In this document: in pieces, positions 23,125 to 30,947 of the stretch
How the letters are laid out: each line of letters opens with the position of its first letter
Position numbering within the stretch: position 1 is the stretch's first letter
DNA from: a virus
IMG/VR virus record: IMGVR_UViG_3300012228_000010
Location: 1 to 37,392 of that record
Reading direction: 5' to 3' (one strand)
Length of the DNA: 37,392 bases
The notes under the pieces: model-generated
What the model saw: only the letters and a program-made list of their open reading frames with translations
Databases searched by the model: none
What the model was told of the DNA's origin: nothing
Made by a program: the position numbers and the translations under genes

Positions 23125-25092
23125 TTATGCTCCGATCTGGGCTTCAACACCTGGTTGCGCCATCTCCTGGGCCGCTTCCATGACTCCTACTTTGGTTTTA
23201 GTAATGTCTTCCTCTTCTTTGTCTGGTCCAATCATGCCCGCATCTTGCAAGGCCTCTAAAACGGCAATTTTCATGCGATCAATCTCTTGCTCACCCTGAG
23301 CCTCTTGCACATCAACCGGTAACTCAAGTGATTCCATAAACTCCTGAGTGGATCCGAATTGGAAGACTTCTAACATCTTTTTCACCACGATCTGAGCTGA
23401 TTGTGGAGGAATCACGCCCTTCTCAGCTAACTGCACAATAAACTGAGTGAGTTGGGCCATGGTATCCTTCTTACCTTCCATGGTGTAGCCCATGCTCGAC
23501 TCGATCTCGATTCGGACCTTTAAGTCTTTCTTGATGACCACCGTATCCTCTGGGAACGAAATGTTGTTCTTTTGCATCTCTTTTTGACCAGCCTCACCAA
23601 TCACACTGAAGTAGTCTGGCTCGCCTGAGTCTAACCCCATCACGTCCATTGGTTCGTAAAAGGTTTTAGAGGCTAGCTCTAACATGCGCTGAGTAATATG
23701 TCGCACCGTCTCTTTTAGCCGATCTGTCGATATTTTTAGGTTAGCGTACTCGGTAGCTTTGACACTCTCAATAGCTTTGCCGGATTTAACACCAGTGGGT
23801 AGTTGATTTAAAGCTGAAGTGGCCGCACCCTGCTCTTCAATGTTCTGTTCCAAAGCTTGGATGTAGTTGAAAATGTAAGCAGGCATACTGGTTAGTTGCA
23901 TTTGTTGTAGCGGCATACCCTCGTACTCAATGACTTGACCCCCAGGAATGTTGGAGATTTTGTAGTTCTCGCCTTTACGCTTCTGGTACACGCCAACTGC
24001 CATGGTGTTAGCAAAGCCCTCTACTCGACTCATCACGACATCTAAGGATTTGTTAGCGTCTTTCAGTCGATCAAGTAAGGGAACTTGATACATCATGCCC
24101 GGTTCCATTCGGTACTCAACAAAGGGATATTCTTGTAAATCAATGTACTCGTCTCTCAACCAGCCATTCGAAGTGGTGAAGGTTTGGCGCATGACGATAT
24201 CGCCCATGCTCTTACCTTCTAACACGTTGGTTTTCTTATCAGAAGCTTTAATCCGCTCCACGTTCTCATCAGTGACGTATTCCTTGGAAAACATTTCGTT
24301 GAGGATCAGGGTCTCTTGTCCGTCTACTTTTTCTTGGTTCCCAAAACGAGACTGCATGTACGCTTGTTTGACCTCACTTGAGGCGTACTTATTATCAGGA
24401 CTAATCATCTCCCGCTGGACTGGATCAAACATCTCGTTTGATTTGATTTCAGCAATCAGGGTAGGGATAGCTTTGATTATGCTCGGTGAGTGATAGATAT
24501 CATCGAGCTGACCAGCTAGATAAATGTCAAAGAAGTCATACACACTACCGTTAATCTTTTGAATGTTTGTATCGGGCCAAATCTGCATGTACGAGATTCC
24601 ATGTTTGGCCGTTAACAACAACATGTGGCCAAGTTTGTCTCGCATACTCAGGTCTTGCCAGCCTTCTTCTACCCAGTGACCAATGCGCTGAGCAATATAC
24701 TTCGAGTGTTTGAGAGCAGCCGCATACTTCTCCTGGTCTAAAACCTGTTGACCCGTAGCTCGATCATACGCGGTGTAATTGGCAGCCGTGATCTTTTCAG
24801 GGTAAATAGATGGGTGTGGCTCTAAAGCCATCAGGAGATTCGCAATCCCTCTGATTTGACGTGAGGCTTTAGGGATAGCTCGAATGGGACCAGCCATCGA
24901 ATTAGACTGACTGACGTCAACTATTTTCCCGGTAGTGCGAGACATCTGGCGGAAGTGGTAGCCGTCGTCAAAAAAGTTATTCTCGTAGTTTCTCCGCTCA
25001 AAGTTTCTTCGCTGGAAGCTGTATCCTTGTTTGAGGTTATCAACTACGGCAGCCATTTTAACGGTATCGATGTGAGGAGTGAGTGTTTTCAT
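23125..25092 (-). CDS. Portal protein
   Basis: Ring protein at the capsid vertex through which DNA is packaged. At 655 residues it has the size of podovirus portals. The N-terminal RRNFERRNYENNFFDDGYHF and the SKASRQIRGIANLLMALEPHPSIYP-like stretch, the central EYIDLQEYPFVEYRMEPG, and the helical stem region (about 400-480: ALEQNIEEQGAATSALNQLPTGVKSGKAIES) match portal architecture; SGKAIES-type segments are common in this family. The C-terminus is acidic and helical. It follows the large terminase after two small genes, the normal order. Confidence 0.75.
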   Translation of the reverse strand: MKTLTPHIDTVKMAAVVDNLKQGYSFQRRNFERRNYENNFFDDGYHFRQMSRTTGKIVDVSQSNSMAGPIRAIPKASRQIRGIANLLMALEPHPSIYPEKITAANYTAYDRATGQQVLDQEKYAAALKHSKYIAQRIGHWVEEGWQDLSMRDKLGHMLLLTAKHGISYMQIWPDTNIQKINGSVYDFFDIYLAGQLDDIYHSPSIIKAIPTLIAEIKSNEMFDPVQREMISPDNKYASSEVKQAYMQSRFGNQEKVDGQETLILNEMFSKEYVTDENVERIKASDKKTNVLEGKSMGDIVMRQTFTTSNGWLRDEYIDLQEYPFVEYRMEPGMMYQVPLLDRLKDANKSLDVVMSRVEGFANTMAVGVYQKRKGENYKISNIPGGQVIEYEGMPLQQMQLTSMPAYIFNYIQALEQNIEEQGAATSALNQLPTGVKSGKAIESVKATEYANLKISTDRLKETVRHITQRMLELASKTFYEPMDVMGLDSGEPDYFSVIGEAGQKEMQKNNISFPEDTVVIKKDLKVRIEIESSMGYTMEGKKDTMAQLTQFIVQLAEKGVIPPQSAQIVVKKMLEVFQFGSTQEFMESLELPVDVQEAQGEQEIDRMKIAVLEALQDAGMIGPDKEEEDITKTKVGVMEAAQEMAQPGVEAQIGA

Positions 25093-25343
25093 TGTTCAAG
25101 CTGTTTCTTGATTGCCTTATTAAAATCATCATCGCTTAGATTTTCCATAGGGATGTACTCTGGTGGTTTCTCTTCAGGAGCTGGCTTTTCTCTCAGTGTT
25201 GTCTCAGTAAACTCGTAGGCGTCACGGCTTAAGAAGGCCCGAAACGTTTCTTTTTGTTGTTTGGCTTGATGACGAACGTACCAAAAGAAAAGCCCGGCAA
25301 AGACAAATTGGTAGGTGATGAGGGCAAGAATGATTTCAATCAT
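25089..25343 (-). CDS. Small membrane protein, 84 aa
   Basis: One N-terminal membrane helix (IIEIILALITYQFVFAGLFFWYV region, residues 2-23) followed by a basic patch and a cytoplasmic acidic tail (EKPAPEEKPPEYIPMENLSDDDF). Positive residues after the helix suggest that the C-terminus is inside. Function unknown. Overlaps on both sides (ATGA) show it is translated with the terminase-portal block. Confidence 0.65.
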   Translation of the reverse strand: MIEIILALITYQFVFAGLFFWYVRHQAKQQKETFRAFLSRDAYEFTETTLREKPAPEEKPPEYIPMENLSDDDFNKAIKKQLEQ

Positions 25344-25735
25344 CGCACTAAGTTCCTAGCTTTCCAGTATTTCTCGAACGGATTGGGGAAGGGAATGCTG
25401 GTCATTTTAAACATTTTGGTATCAAGCTGATCAAAGAAAGAATAGTGTCGCTCAATCACTTTAATCGTAATCGGCACCCCGTTAAAGGTGAAGAAAAGAG
25501 TACCTTTTTCACGTGTAAGATCAGGGAGGAGTTGCTGTAAAGCAGCCAATGTATATTCAGTTAAATCGTTCTTCTTAATTCCAAACTCAATTGGTCCTTC
25601 TAACTCATCTTCGCTGTGGTCATAAACATGTCGAGCAGTATCACCTAAGACAAAGCATTTAGCCATCGCACCTTCGAAGACAGTTTCCAGTAGGTCAATC
25701 AGGGCTAAATCAGAACTCGAACGATGTGTCAGCAT
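25340..25735 (-). CDS. Hypothetical protein, possibly a degenerate nucleotidyltransferase fold
   Basis: A 131-residue alpha/beta protein. The pattern of a helix and strand (AMAKCFVLGDTARHVYDHS) followed by LEGPIEFGIKK and the C-terminal NGVPITIKVIERHY then PFPNPFEKYWKARNL loosely resembles small MNT/LicD-like nucleotidyltransferases. The expected pair of metal-binding Asp residues is not there (EFG in place of DxD), so it would be inactive or something else. It lies between terminase and portal with overlaps on both sides, which suggests a packaging-linked or accessory function. Low confidence in the fold. Confidence 0.5.
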   Translation of the reverse strand: MLTHRSSSDLALIDLLETVFEGAMAKCFVLGDTARHVYDHSEDELEGPIEFGIKKNDLTEYTLAALQQLLPDLTREKGTLFFTFNGVPITIKVIERHYSFFDQLDTKMFKMTSIPFPNPFEKYWKARNLVR

Positions 25736-27002
25736 GTGATCCTTCTCGGCTTCGTCTGAAAGCCTGTTGTATAAGCGTGGGCTCTTTTGACTGAACCGAA
25801 GCTAAAATGGGTTGGAGTCCCCAAATAGCCAAAGCATGGGCAAACACGATATCATCGTGTAGACCCACCGGTGCGTTGTATTGAATCCGGCCGCTACTGC
25901 TAACATCATAGGTAAACGAATTAAATTCTGCAATGGTCAGTGGGTCCGGTAGAATGTGAATCTTGGCCTGTTCAATCCACATCGCCATCTTCTGCACCAT
26001 TTCCTTCTTTGATTCATTCGTAAACTTAATAGGTTCTACTCCCACTCCCGCTCGCAGTAAGTCATCAGCAATTGGATCTCCTACTCCGGTGGCATCTAAA
26101 TAAATAAGTGCATTGTTATAAAAGCGAGAGATGTCTACCAGCTTGTTCTTTTGGAACGGCCACTCCAGTTTATTAAATCGATCCTGATACACCTGGTGGT
26201 TGTCGGTTCGATCATATACGGCAATCACGGTGTAGTCTTGCACCTTAGCCAGATCAACTCCCATGACATAAATATGTCCTGAAATAGGCCGGGCTGGTCT
26301 GGCGGTAGCGATAGTCTGGACGTTGCGGAATACCACACCAGCATCGTCTAAGAACTCAGCATAAATCTCCTGTCTGACCACGTGCTCAGGAGTGGATTTA
26401 ATATCTTGTTCTAGAATCTCTCGAGGTAGGCGGGGATTTTCAAATGAGGTGTAGTGAAAGAATTCATAGTCAGGCCTATCTGATGCTCTGCCCAACTGAG
26501 ACAGCTCATAAAACAAACCTCTCCCTTTAGGCGTACCGCCAATCACGCCCTGCATCTTGGGGAACTCCCACAGCATTGGTTTGATAGCGTTCTGCCACAG
26601 GTACTCGTTCTTCAAAATGATACCCGCCTCGTTCAGGAAGAACTTGTCATAGCCAAAGCCCTCAATGTTGTGCGGATTGTCCACGCTTCGAAAGTCAATG
26701 AACGCCCCTGCTATCTCCAGCATTTTGTCCTGTTTATGCCAATTATAGTAGCTCTTGGGAAGCTTCTTGAGATGTGGCATGAAATAACGGTCCACATAGC
26801 GAACAATGTTTGAGTGCACGGTATCAACCCACAAGCCTTGTTTGAATTTACCTTCTAAGGCGCAGCGGATGTAGTCGTTGGCTGCTCCTCGAGTTAAGCC
26901 AAACCGTCTCCCTTTAGCCACGATCTTAAACCGGGCGGGTGAGTCAAAGATGGCTTGTTGTTTAGGAAAGTTCTGTATTCCCAGTTCAATCGGTTGTTCC
27001 AC
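25710..27002 (-). CDS. Terminase large subunit (ATPase and nuclease)
   Basis: DNA-packaging motor and headful nuclease. The ATPase part has the variant Walker A KGRRFGLTRG (about 30-39) and the Walker B FFLNEA (121-126) with its catalytic Glu, followed by GGTPKG (coupling motif, 155-160). The nuclease part has VMGVDLAKVQDYT with D250, LIYLDATGVGDP with D303, and GLHDDIVFAHALA with D383/D384, the acidic cluster of RNase H-like terminase nucleases. Length (430) is normal. The start is GTG at 27002; a TATAAC box lies six bases upstream, so it is probably leaderless. Confidence 0.92.
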   Translation of the reverse strand: MEQPIELGIQNFPKQQAIFDSPARFKIVAKGRRFGLTRGAANDYIRCALEGKFKQGLWVDTVHSNIVRYVDRYFMPHLKKLPKSYYNWHKQDKMLEIAGAFIDFRSVDNPHNIEGFGYDKFFLNEAGIILKNEYLWQNAIKPMLWEFPKMQGVIGGTPKGRGLFYELSQLGRASDRPDYEFFHYTSFENPRLPREILEQDIKSTPEHVVRQEIYAEFLDDAGVVFRNVQTIATARPARPISGHIYVMGVDLAKVQDYTVIAVYDRTDNHQVYQDRFNKLEWPFQKNKLVDISRFYNNALIYLDATGVGDPIADDLLRAGVGVEPIKFTNESKKEMVQKMAMWIEQAKIHILPDPLTIAEFNSFTYDVSSSGRIQYNAPVGLHDDIVFAHALAIWGLQPILASVQSKEPTLIQQAFRRSREGSHADTSFEF

Positions 27003-27008
27003 AAACTA

Positions 27009-27014
27009 GTTATA
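27009..27014 (-). promoter_or_regulatory. -10 box of the large terminase gene
   Basis: TATAAC on the minus strand, six bases before the GTG start. It is back to back with the plus-strand promoter of the methyltransferase in a 45-base gap. No good -35 is seen. Confidence 0.4.
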
Positions 27015-27032
27015 GCTCAAGGCTTTTTTCTT

Positions 27033-27041
27033 TGCTAGAGT
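27033..27041 (+). promoter_or_regulatory. Extended -10 promoter of the plus-strand methyltransferase
   Basis: TGC followed by TAGAGT (27036-27041), six bases before the ATG at 27048. A GAGG sits only one base from the ATG, too close to act as a Shine-Dalgarno. Confidence 0.4.
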
Positions 27042-27047
27042 TGAGGC

Positions 27048-27704
27048 ATGAACACACTCCTCAAAAACCTCAACCATGTCAATGGAGCTGACCTTATCCT
27101 GTTTGAATACGCTGAAAAAGTCTTAACTGAGTTTGAAGGCCCCCTATACGGCTGTGAGATGGGAATAGCCTATGGTGGTGGTGTTGAGGGGATTGGGGTG
27201 TTATGGAAAGACCGCGGCACAATTTACGGTTTTGATACCTTTGAGGCGATGCATCCCACGCATTTAGCCACTGATCCTGCGTTGTTTGAAGCTACCTGTA
27301 TGCAGTATTGGTATGACTCGCCTGAGTATGGCAAAGAAGGTTTAGCCTATGACTACCAGCGCAAAACCTTGGACGGACTCGGCTTAGACAACGTGATCTT
27401 AGTTAAGGGTGAGGTGCATCCTGAAAGTTGTAAAGACATCCCGTACTTAAACTACGCTTTTCTTGATATGGACATTCTGTTCTCAATGAAGCAGGGGTAT
27501 GCAGCCGTTAAAGATAAAGTGGTTAAAGATGGGTATTTGTTCCTCCACGATACCCACAACATCGAATCCTTAAAGGAGTGGTATAAAGCTGACGTACTGG
27601 GAACTGACGGGGAAATGTGGGAAGAAATCGGAAACTGGCCTAGCTCAATGCTGGTCTGCCTTAAGCGAACCAATCGTAATATGCCCGCTTCTCAGACTCC
27701 TTGA
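27048..27704 (+). CDS. TylF/MycF-like SAM-dependent O-methyltransferase
   Basis: Probably methylates a sugar hydroxyl. GCEMGIAYGGGVEGIG (about 34-50) is the SAM-binding loop, IYGFDTFEAMHP gives the second SAM contact, and AFLDMDILFSMKQGYAAV with GYLFLHDTHN carries the Asp residues that bind metal in the macrocin O-methyltransferase family. At 218 residues it is slightly short. It is one of only two clear plus-strand genes, is divergent from the terminase, and overlaps the Fic gene by 44 bases at their 3' ends. Its separate promoter suggests late acquisition or separate control. Confidence 0.75.
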   Translation: MNTLLKNLNHVNGADLILFEYAEKVLTEFEGPLYGCEMGIAYGGGVEGIGVLWKDRGTIYGFDTFEAMHPTHLATDPALFEATCMQYWYDSPEYGKEGLAYDYQRKTLDGLGLDNVILVKGEVHPESCKDIPYLNYAFLDMDILFSMKQGYAAVKDKVVKDGYLFLHDTHNIESLKEWYKADVLGTDGEMWEEIGNWPSSMLVCLKRTNRNMPASQTP

Positions 27705-28140
27705 TAACCAAAATCGGTAGGTCATTCTTCACTCGCTGCCAGTTCATAAATAGTCTACCCGTTCGACCGTTGCCGTCAATGAAGGGGTGAATGATTTCAT
27801 AATCAACATGATCTCTTTGAATTTCTTCCTCGGTTTTGCTCTTGTTGGTCGTTTCACACCAGGCGCTGATAGCAAAAGGAATGTTTTCAAACGGCTCTCC
27901 CTCCCGACCACCCACCCAAACTGGCTCGCTTCGAAACACCCCAATTAAATGACTGTCTAAATCCTGATGAATCATTAGAATCTCATGCGTTTTCATTATT
28001 CTTTTAGGGGTAAGTATTTGAGCCTCACTAAGATACTCCCAAGCCTTCCAGGCCTGCATGAGTGAGTCGTCATCCCAAACACCTTCAATGTTGTTTGATT
28101 GTCTGAGGAACTCTAGAACAGTGGTGGTATCAGTCTTCAT
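27661..28140 (-). CDS. Fic-domain protein, class II (auto-inhibited) type
   Basis: Fic enzymes transfer AMP or a related group from a nucleotide to a target hydroxyl. The catalytic loop HPFIDGNGRTGR (H118-R129) is complete. The N-terminus carries S15xxxE19-G20, the [S/T]xxxE[G/N] inhibitory helix of class II Fic proteins, so the protein should be self-inhibited until triggered. At 159 residues it is little more than the Fic core. It overlaps the small terminase by about 11 bases. Its role in a phage could be modification of a host target or toxin-like defence; the sequence does not decide. Confidence 0.85.
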   Translation of the reverse strand: MKTDTTTVLEFLRQSNNIEGVWDDDSLMQAWKAWEYLSEAQILTPKRIMKTHEILMIHQDLDSHLIGVFRSEPVWVGGREGEPFENIPFAISAWCETTNKSKTEEEIQRDHVDYEIIHPFIDGNGRTGRLFMNWQRVKNDLPILVIKESEKRAYYDWFA

Positions 28141-28438
28141 CCGGTCTTTTCTCTTCTACGATTCTAATCGTTAATGGGAACTCAGCATCCCCCGAGTGTT
28201 CGATTGATTGCTTGGGAAGTCCATCGAGTCGATTGCCCAATTCTTTTAAGGCCGGAACGTCCCCATCCATTGCTTTGGCCACCAACACGCTAGCTACCTC
28301 TTCTTTAATTGACTCGCCGTCTAGGTTGTTTTTTTCCATGGCGCTACGAAGTAGTCCAGCCCAAGTCCATTCCTTTTTAGGTCTGCCGTTAGGATTGTGG
28401 ATCTCACCTTTTTTAAATGAAGTTCTCGTTTTTGCCAT
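28130..28438 (-). CDS. Putative terminase small subunit (DUF5681-like)
   Basis: A 102-residue protein starting MAKTRTSFKKGEIHNPNGRPKKE, the signature opening of DUF5681-type proteins that are often found before large terminases. The rest is helical (LRSAMEKNNLDGESIKEEVASVLVAKAMDGDVPALKELGNRLDG), compatible with DNA recognition and oligomerisation. The Fic gene and the methyltransferase separate it from the large terminase. TAATAT ten bases before the ATG may be a -10 box. Confidence 0.65.
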   Translation of the reverse strand: MAKTRTSFKKGEIHNPNGRPKKEWTWAGLLRSAMEKNNLDGESIKEEVASVLVAKAMDGDVPALKELGNRLDGLPKQSIEHSGDAEFPLTIRIVEEKRPDED

Positions 28439-28486
28439 TTATTTGCCTATATTACTGGTGTAAAGACAAAACAAGGATATCATTTA

Positions 28487-29362
28487 TCAGGGCAGTTGTG
28501 CAAACTTGTAACTCATGTCTTTGCGCATAATAGTAGTGCCGTTAATCAGGGTGGTTGGTTCCTCTGGTTCAATAAAAGAATACACCCCAGATTCCCGTCG
28601 AGCGTTCTCAAGTGTACCAAAATGGTGTGTATAAGCTTCATATGAAGGAAGCAAGCCGCCTCTAAAATCGGTAAAGGTAGGAATCTTGTTATACTCCTGA
28701 GCAAAAACTACTAATAATTCCAACAACTCTTCTCGTGAATATCCCTTACCACCGCGCTTATTCCCTTTGTTAGTAGTGGTCTTAGCTGTATGTCCAGCCA
28801 TTTCTAACGCTTTAGTCCACGAGCCAAACGTAGCGTAAATAGCATGGGTGTATTTCTGGGTCCCTAAAAATTGGTTAAATTCTAGTTTAGAAGGAGTGTG
28901 TCCGAGTTTATCTGCCACTTCTTTGATCTTCTCAATCAGTTGGTCCGGACAGGTGCCTCGTCTGTTTTTGGTCTCTAGTCGATGCTTCTCGGGTTGGGGG
29001 GCTTTTTTCGGGCGAGCTTGACGAGACTTTTCTTGGAGTTTTCGCTTCAGTTCAAGTCGTTCTTCTTCAGACAGAGAACGCAAATACTTCAGGTATTGGT
29101 TTCTTCGGTCAATTCGGTATTGTTCACTTGCCATGGCCGTTCCATAAGACAGCTGAAATTTTTCTCGATATTCAACCGCTTTCATTTTGTGAGCATGAGA
29201 CACGTGAGCTGCTAGGTGCTCAAACAGTTTTCCGCAGATGTGACATTGGACGTATTTGCCGTCTTTGGTTTGTGACAGTGTGCCTAAATACCCAAACCCA
29301 TCGGGAGTTTTAAGCAGTGGCTCTTTATAAATAGTTGGAACTAAAATTTCTTCTTCTGACAT
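28487..29362 (-). CDS. DNA-binding protein with MucR-like zinc finger and HEAR-type repeats
   Basis: Residues about 38-75 (VQCHICGKLFEHLAAHVSHAHKMKAVEYREKFQLSYGTAM) resemble the Ros/MucR zinc finger, with CxxC and two His. A charged coiled linker follows. Residues about 150-265 contain two copies of the repeat found in many HNH homing endonucleases (TPSKLEFNQFLGTQKYTHAIYATFGSWTKALEMAGH and its second copy with FGTLENARRESG). No HNH nuclease core is present. It is probably a transcription or packaging-site regulator. An extended -10 TATAAT lies six bases before the ATG and no Shine-Dalgarno is seen. Confidence 0.65.
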   Translation of the reverse strand: MSEEEILVPTIYKEPLLKTPDGFGYLGTLSQTKDGKYVQCHICGKLFEHLAAHVSHAHKMKAVEYREKFQLSYGTAMASEQYRIDRRNQYLKYLRSLSEEERLELKRKLQEKSRQARPKKAPQPEKHRLETKNRRGTCPDQLIEKIKEVADKLGHTPSKLEFNQFLGTQKYTHAIYATFGSWTKALEMAGHTAKTTTNKGNKRGGKGYSREELLELLVVFAQEYNKIPTFTDFRGGLLPSYEAYTHHFGTLENARRESGVYSFIEPEEPTTLINGTTIMRKDMSYKFAQLP

Positions 29363-29368
29363 ATCGTT

Positions 29369-29377
29369 ATTATATCA
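29369..29377 (-). promoter_or_regulatory. Extended -10 promoter of the zinc-finger/HEAR gene
   Basis: Minus strand TGA directly before a consensus TATAAT (29369-29374), six bases before the ATG at 29362. Extended -10 promoters need no -35, and none is seen. Confidence 0.6.
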
Positions 29378-29398
29378 CAAATGATACAATAGTTTATA

Positions 29399-29893
29399 TT
29401 AACGAGAGAGATTGATATAGACAGGACCCGGTTCTAGCGCGAGCTCAAGGGTTGGCTTAATCTCATCAGCATTGGCGGGCCAGTACTTCCTGATATTGGT
29501 CAAAGGTTCAAGGATGTGTTTATCATCTCCCGCGTAGTGAGAAACGCCGTCATGTTGGTAGTCGCTGTTTCTACCACTACCGATGAGCTTAACATTGGTT
29601 TCTTCGTGGTTGATATAGGTGCGAATCGTTTCAAAGGGGCGGTACAGGAGAAATGGAGTAATGGAATAAACAAACGGGATTCTACCGGTTTGAGCCAGTC
29701 CCACGGCCATACCCATCATGGCTTGCTCAGCCGCGCCACAGTTTACTGCCCGTTCTGGGAAGTCGTCGCGGTGTTGGTCGAAAATTCGGTACCCCAAGTC
29801 CCCGGTTAGGAACCAGATGCGCTCGTCCTTTTTCATGAGGGCATAGAGCTGTTGGGCAAACTGGTAGCGCATGTTTTGGGAGAGATCAATCAT
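29399..29893 (-). CDS. Transketolase-like pyrimidine-binding domain (second half)
   Basis: Second part of a split thiamine-diphosphate enzyme. GAAEQAMMGMAVGLAQTGRIPFVYSITPFLLYRPFETIR carries the conserved catalytic Glu (AAEQ) and the pyrimidine-binding segment of transketolase-type enzymes. At 164 residues it stops after this domain; the third transketolase domain is absent. It is separated from the first half (30303-30947) by ninG and overlaps ninG by four bases (ATGA). The family makes or rearranges ketose or branched sugars. With the nearby epimerase a role in sugar biosynthesis is likely, but the substrate is unknown. Confidence 0.75.
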   Translation of the reverse strand: MIDLSQNMRYQFAQQLYALMKKDERIWFLTGDLGYRIFDQHRDDFPERAVNCGAAEQAMMGMAVGLAQTGRIPFVYSITPFLLYRPFETIRTYINHEETNVKLIGSGRNSDYQHDGVSHYAGDDKHILEPLTNIRKYWPANADEIKPTLELALEPGPVYINLSR

Positions 29894-30306
29894 TTCAGTT
29901 CCTTCAGCGTAAAAATTTCCTCAAGCTCTTCTCGCTTCCACTTCTTCACGTCTTTACGGTGTAACTCTAACCACCGCACTCTACCAACTCCAATTTTCGT
30001 AACTAAATTAATGCGATACTCCAACAAATTCCCGTGTTTAAATCGGTTGCAGCTAGCACACTGACCATGTAGGTTGTCTGGGTGATATCTTAAAAATCCT
30101 GATGAGCCTTGTGCGATGAAGTGACCCGCTTCTTTTTCCGCAACTACTTTGCCACATGAGATACAGGGCAGATCTTTGTCTCGCTCTCTAATCAGCTTGT
30201 TAACAATCTTTTGGGCTTTCTTCTTCAACTGGGCCACACTTTTGACGGTAACGATTTTGATTTTAACCTTGGGTTTAATCTGGTCTGATTTGAGGTGGCC
30301 GATCAT
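29890..30306 (-). CDS. ninG: NinG/Rap-like recombination nuclease
   Basis: Homologue of lambda NinG (Rap), a structure-specific endonuclease used in phage recombination. Recognised from the coiled Lys-rich N-terminus with IRERDKDLPCISCG, the middle AGHFIAQGSSGFLRYHPDNLHGQCASCN, and GNLLEYRINLVTKIGVGRVRWLE. The two CxxC pairs and His residues form the zinc/HNH-like core. Length 138 is somewhat below lambda NinG. It lies between the two halves of the transketolase with ATGA overlaps on both sides. It probably works with the ERF recombinase. Confidence 0.85.
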   Translation of the reverse strand: MIGHLKSDQIKPKVKIKIVTVKSVAQLKKKAQKIVNKLIRERDKDLPCISCGKVVAEKEAGHFIAQGSSGFLRYHPDNLHGQCASCNRFKHGNLLEYRINLVTKIGVGRVRWLELHRKDVKKWKREELEEIFTLKELK

Positions 30307-30947
30307 GAGAATATTTCCAAGGCTAATTTGTACTCATCCTCGGTCATGGTTTTGTAATGAGCGTCTACTTGTTTTAAAAAGGGAAGTTCGTAGTTAAAAA
30401 GCTCATCGGTAGTGGTGTGGATCTCAATATCTGGATCAAAAGTCATGAGTCGGGGGATGAGATCGTAGGGATCAATGAAGTCATAAGCTCCAAAGCCGTT
30501 GGCGTTTAAGTGGATTTTAAGATTGTTTACCTTACGATGGGTTTTGATTCTCAAGGCTTCCCAGATAGATCCTTCGGCACATTCGCCGTCACTGATGACA
30601 CAATGGACGTCAAAGGGTGAACCAATGGCCATGCCTAAGGCTATGGGTAATCCTTGGCCCAAAGAACCGGCTGAACAGTCCAGTCCGTTCTCTATATCCC
30701 GATTCGGATGAACGCCGTGTTTTTCGTACAATGCAGCGGCTGAGACACCCAAACATGCCTCTAAGACTACGTAGAGGGCAACTCCTGCATGTCCTTGGCT
30801 TAAGACCACTTTGTCTTCGGGTTTTTTGTGCTCGTAGATTTCGGCTAAAATGTCCACCGCAGTTAAGCAGGAACTCAGGTGGCTGAGTCCGTATTTATAA
30901 CTGAGTTCGATGATGTGTTTTTTAAGCTCTTTGTTTGTAATGCTCAT
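30303..30947 (-). CDS. Transketolase-like TPP-binding domain (first half)
   Basis: First part of a split thiamine-diphosphate enzyme. SQGHAGVALYVVLEACLG and SLGQGLPIALGMAIG match the transketolase N-terminal domain, and SDGECAEGSIWEALRIK is the GDG-type metal/TPP motif; the usual final Asp-Asn of the motif is LNANG here. At 214 residues it is shorter than a standard N-half (about 270). It must pair with the 29399-29893 product. The start lies inside the end of the epimerase gene (26-base overlap). Pathway unknown; probably sugar precursor supply for glycan decoration. Confidence 0.75.
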   Translation of the reverse strand: MSITNKELKKHIIELSYKYGLSHLSSCLTAVDILAEIYEHKKPEDKVVLSQGHAGVALYVVLEACLGVSAAALYEKHGVHPNRDIENGLDCSAGSLGQGLPIALGMAIGSPFDVHCVISDGECAEGSIWEALRIKTHRKVNNLKIHLNANGFGAYDFIDPYDLIPRLMTFDPDIEIHTTTDELFNYELPFLKQVDAHYKTMTEDEYKLALEIFS

